Notes under the pieces: generated by a model
Seen by the model: only the letters and a program-made list of their open reading frames with translations
Database searches by the model: none
Told to the model about the DNA's origin: nothing
Made by a program: the position numbers and the translations under genes
Assembly: GCA_018818345.1 (NCBI GenBank)
Contig: JAHISI010000058.1
Location: 1-7,535 of the forward strand
Reading direction: 5' to 3'
DNA length: 7,535 bases
Source: Patescibacteria group bacterium
GTDB taxonomy: Bacteria > Patescibacteriota > Dojkabacteria > SC72
Shown: piece by piece, positions 6,620 through 7,535 of the stretch
Position numbering within the stretch: position 1 is the stretch's first letter
Layout of the letters: each line of letters starts with the position of its first letter

Positions 6620-6633
6620 AGGCTACTTTACAT

Positions 6634-6706
6634 GGGAGTATAGCTCAGTTGGTAGAGCGCGGTTCTTATAAAGCCGTGGTCGATGGTCCGATTCCATCTA
6701 CTCCCA
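6634..6706 (+). tRNA. tRNA-Ile with UAU anticodon (reads AUA)
   Basis: The cloverleaf is complete. The acceptor stem GGGAGTA (6634-6640) pairs perfectly with TACTCCC (6699-6705). The D arm is GCTC/GAGC (6643-6646, 6655-6658) around AGTTGGTA, which keeps G18-G19. The anticodon stem CGGTT/AGCCG (6660-6664, 6672-6676) has one G-U pair and a 7-base loop CTTATAA, placing UAU at positions 34-36. The T stem is GATGG/CCATC (6682-6686, 6694-6698), and the discriminator is A73 (6706). CCA is not encoded. The T-loop is TCCGATT, so position 55 is C rather than the near-universal U that becomes pseudouridine. Most bacteria read AUA with a lysidine-modified CAU anticodon instead. AUA codons are frequent in the neighbouring genes. 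The 3' end lies 70 bases from the end of the convergent recombinase gene. Confidence 0.92.
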
Positions 6707-6776
6707 TATTCATATTTTCCATGGATGCGTTAATAGAAGACTTATTTCTAAGCTATATACTTATATCGATAGGAAA

Positions 6777-7535
6777 TTATAACTCCTTGAGATTCTTCTG
6801 ATCTTCTTTTTGCATCTTAACAAGGTTAAGATACTTCTCAGTAGTAGAAAGTCTCTTGTGTCCAACCAACTTAGAAACAACTACTAAGCTAACACCATTA
6901 GCTAAGTGATGAGCAATAAAGGTATTTCTTAAATCATTAACCTTTGCATTCTTAATACCACCTCTTTCAAAAGCCTTATCTATTGCTGTTCTAATATTTC
7001 TTACTAACAAAGGTCTCCCATTCTTAGTAACAAACAATGTATCATCTTCGGTTTCAGGTCTAACTTCAAGATAATCATCAATAGCCTTTTTAGCAGATTT
7101 ATTTAAAGGAACCTTTCTAAATGGGTGACTACCAGCGGCTTTAATGTAGAGGTAATCAATCTTTCCATCCTTAGATTTTCTAATATCTTCCAATGCTAAT
7201 GCTGCTAATTCGCCAATTCTAATACCTGTTTGAAGTAAAACTTCAACGATGGAGTAGAGTCTAATATCAATTCTACTAACATCTCTTAAGGCTCTGTATT
7301 CCATTTCAGTTAAAACTCTAGGAGGTTTAGTCTCAAACTTTGGGTGAGACAATTTCTCTGAAGGATTATCAGAAATGATTGAATTATCAATGAGGTATCT
7401 GTAAAAAGTCCTAGTACTATTAATCTTTCTAGAAATACTCTTTGGAGTATAGTTGTTATCTTGTAATGATTGCTTGTACTTTTCTAAATCCTCAATGCTT
7501 GTATCTTCGATTGTTGTGCATCCTTCTTTAGAGAA
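6777..7535 (-). CDS. Tyrosine recombinase/integrase (XerC/D-like), 5' end outside window
   Basis: The frame is open to the window edge, giving 252 visible residues. A start at 7352 would be an internal TTG: reading on upstream adds 61 residues of typical core-binding domain (DLEKYKQSLQDNN, then RTFYRYLIDN), so the true start is beyond 7535. In visible numbering the catalytic domain has Arg106 (QTGIRIGELAAL), a hairpin YIKAAGSHPFRKVPLN in which Lys132 may be the catalytic lysine, NDLRNTF at 200-206 with Arg203, LVGHKRLSTTEKYL with His226, and the Tyr235 nucleophile. The HxxR histidine is Asn200. The fold otherwise looks complete and intact. The enzyme cuts and rejoins DNA through a 3'-phosphotyrosyl link. 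It converges on a tRNA gene and two dif-like repeats, suggesting either site-specific integration or chromosome-dimer resolution. Phage or element membership is not shown. Confidence 0.93.
   Translation of the reverse strand, partial: FSKEGCTTIEDTSIEDLEKYKQSLQDNNYTPKSISRKINSTRTFYRYLIDNSIISDNPSEKLSHPKFETKPPRVLTEMEYRALRDVSRIDIRLYSIVEVLLQTGIRIGELAALALEDIRKSKDGKIDYLYIKAAGSHPFRKVPLNKSAKKAIDDYLEVRPETEDDTLFVTKNGRPLLVRNIRTAIDKAFERGGIKNAKVNDLRNTFIAHHLANGVSLVVVSKLVGHKRLSTTEKYLNLVKMQKEDQKNLKEL

Noticed and set aside
6360..6633. tmRNA (ssrA) near smpB
   Set aside because: No tRNA-Ala-like ends and no tag-peptide frame are visible in the only long noncoding stretch.
6741..6752. Terminator between the tRNA and the recombinase gene
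   Set aside because: CTTA-TTTC-TAAG is only a 4-bp AT-rich stem without a clear U-tract.
7350..7352. TTG as the start of the recombinase gene
   Set aside because: Translation upstream of it to the window edge is open and gives a typical core-binding domain, so the protein is longer.

Overview
This AT-rich window most likely comes from a member of the Candidate Phyla Radiation (Patescibacteria). The main evidence is the gene set: a bacterial PH-domain membrane protein, a very small two-helix membrane protein, a degenerate phosphatase-like membrane protein, and a large membrane-tethered type IV secretion (T4SS)-type ATPase lie beside smpB. AUA codons are common, and a tRNA-Ile with a UAU anticodon is encoded. 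All seven protein genes whose 3' ends are visible stop with TAA, and no in-frame TGA was seen, so there is no sign of UGA recoding. The lineage is an inference from gene style; no rRNA or other phylogenetic marker was compared.

Layout. Positions 1-2953 (+) hold a tight three-gene run: the C-terminal part of a bPH2-domain protein, a 90-residue two-helix protein overlapping it by one base, and a 761-residue single-pass protein starting 2 bases after the previous stop. The last has a cytoplasmic PP2C-like domain without its metal ligands and a propeller-like outer domain. smpB (2961-3404) and an acidic, probably disordered 116-residue protein (3417-3767) follow. An 842-residue T4SS coupling-protein/HerA-like ATPase (3831-6359) comes next. 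Positions 6360-6633 are noncoding and contain two identical 26-bp near-palindromic direct repeats. A tRNA-Ile(UAU) gene (6634-6706) follows. On the opposite strand, the 3' part of a tyrosine recombinase (6777-7535) runs off the right edge.

How it may work together. The membrane proteins and the ATPase look like parts of an envelope or secretion/DNA-transfer apparatus, but only the ATPase domain is firmly recognisable. Expression signals are unusual. smpB and the 116-residue gene each have an extended -10 box (TGnTATAAT) that contains the TAA stop codon of the gene upstream and ends only 6-11 bases before ATG. This predicts leaderless or nearly leaderless mRNAs without a Shine-Dalgarno site. 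The tRNA has the same type of extended -10 box.

The right end (paired dif-like repeats, a tRNA gene with an unusual T-loop, and a recombinase with Asn in place of the usual HxxR histidine) is the part most likely to hold something undescribed.
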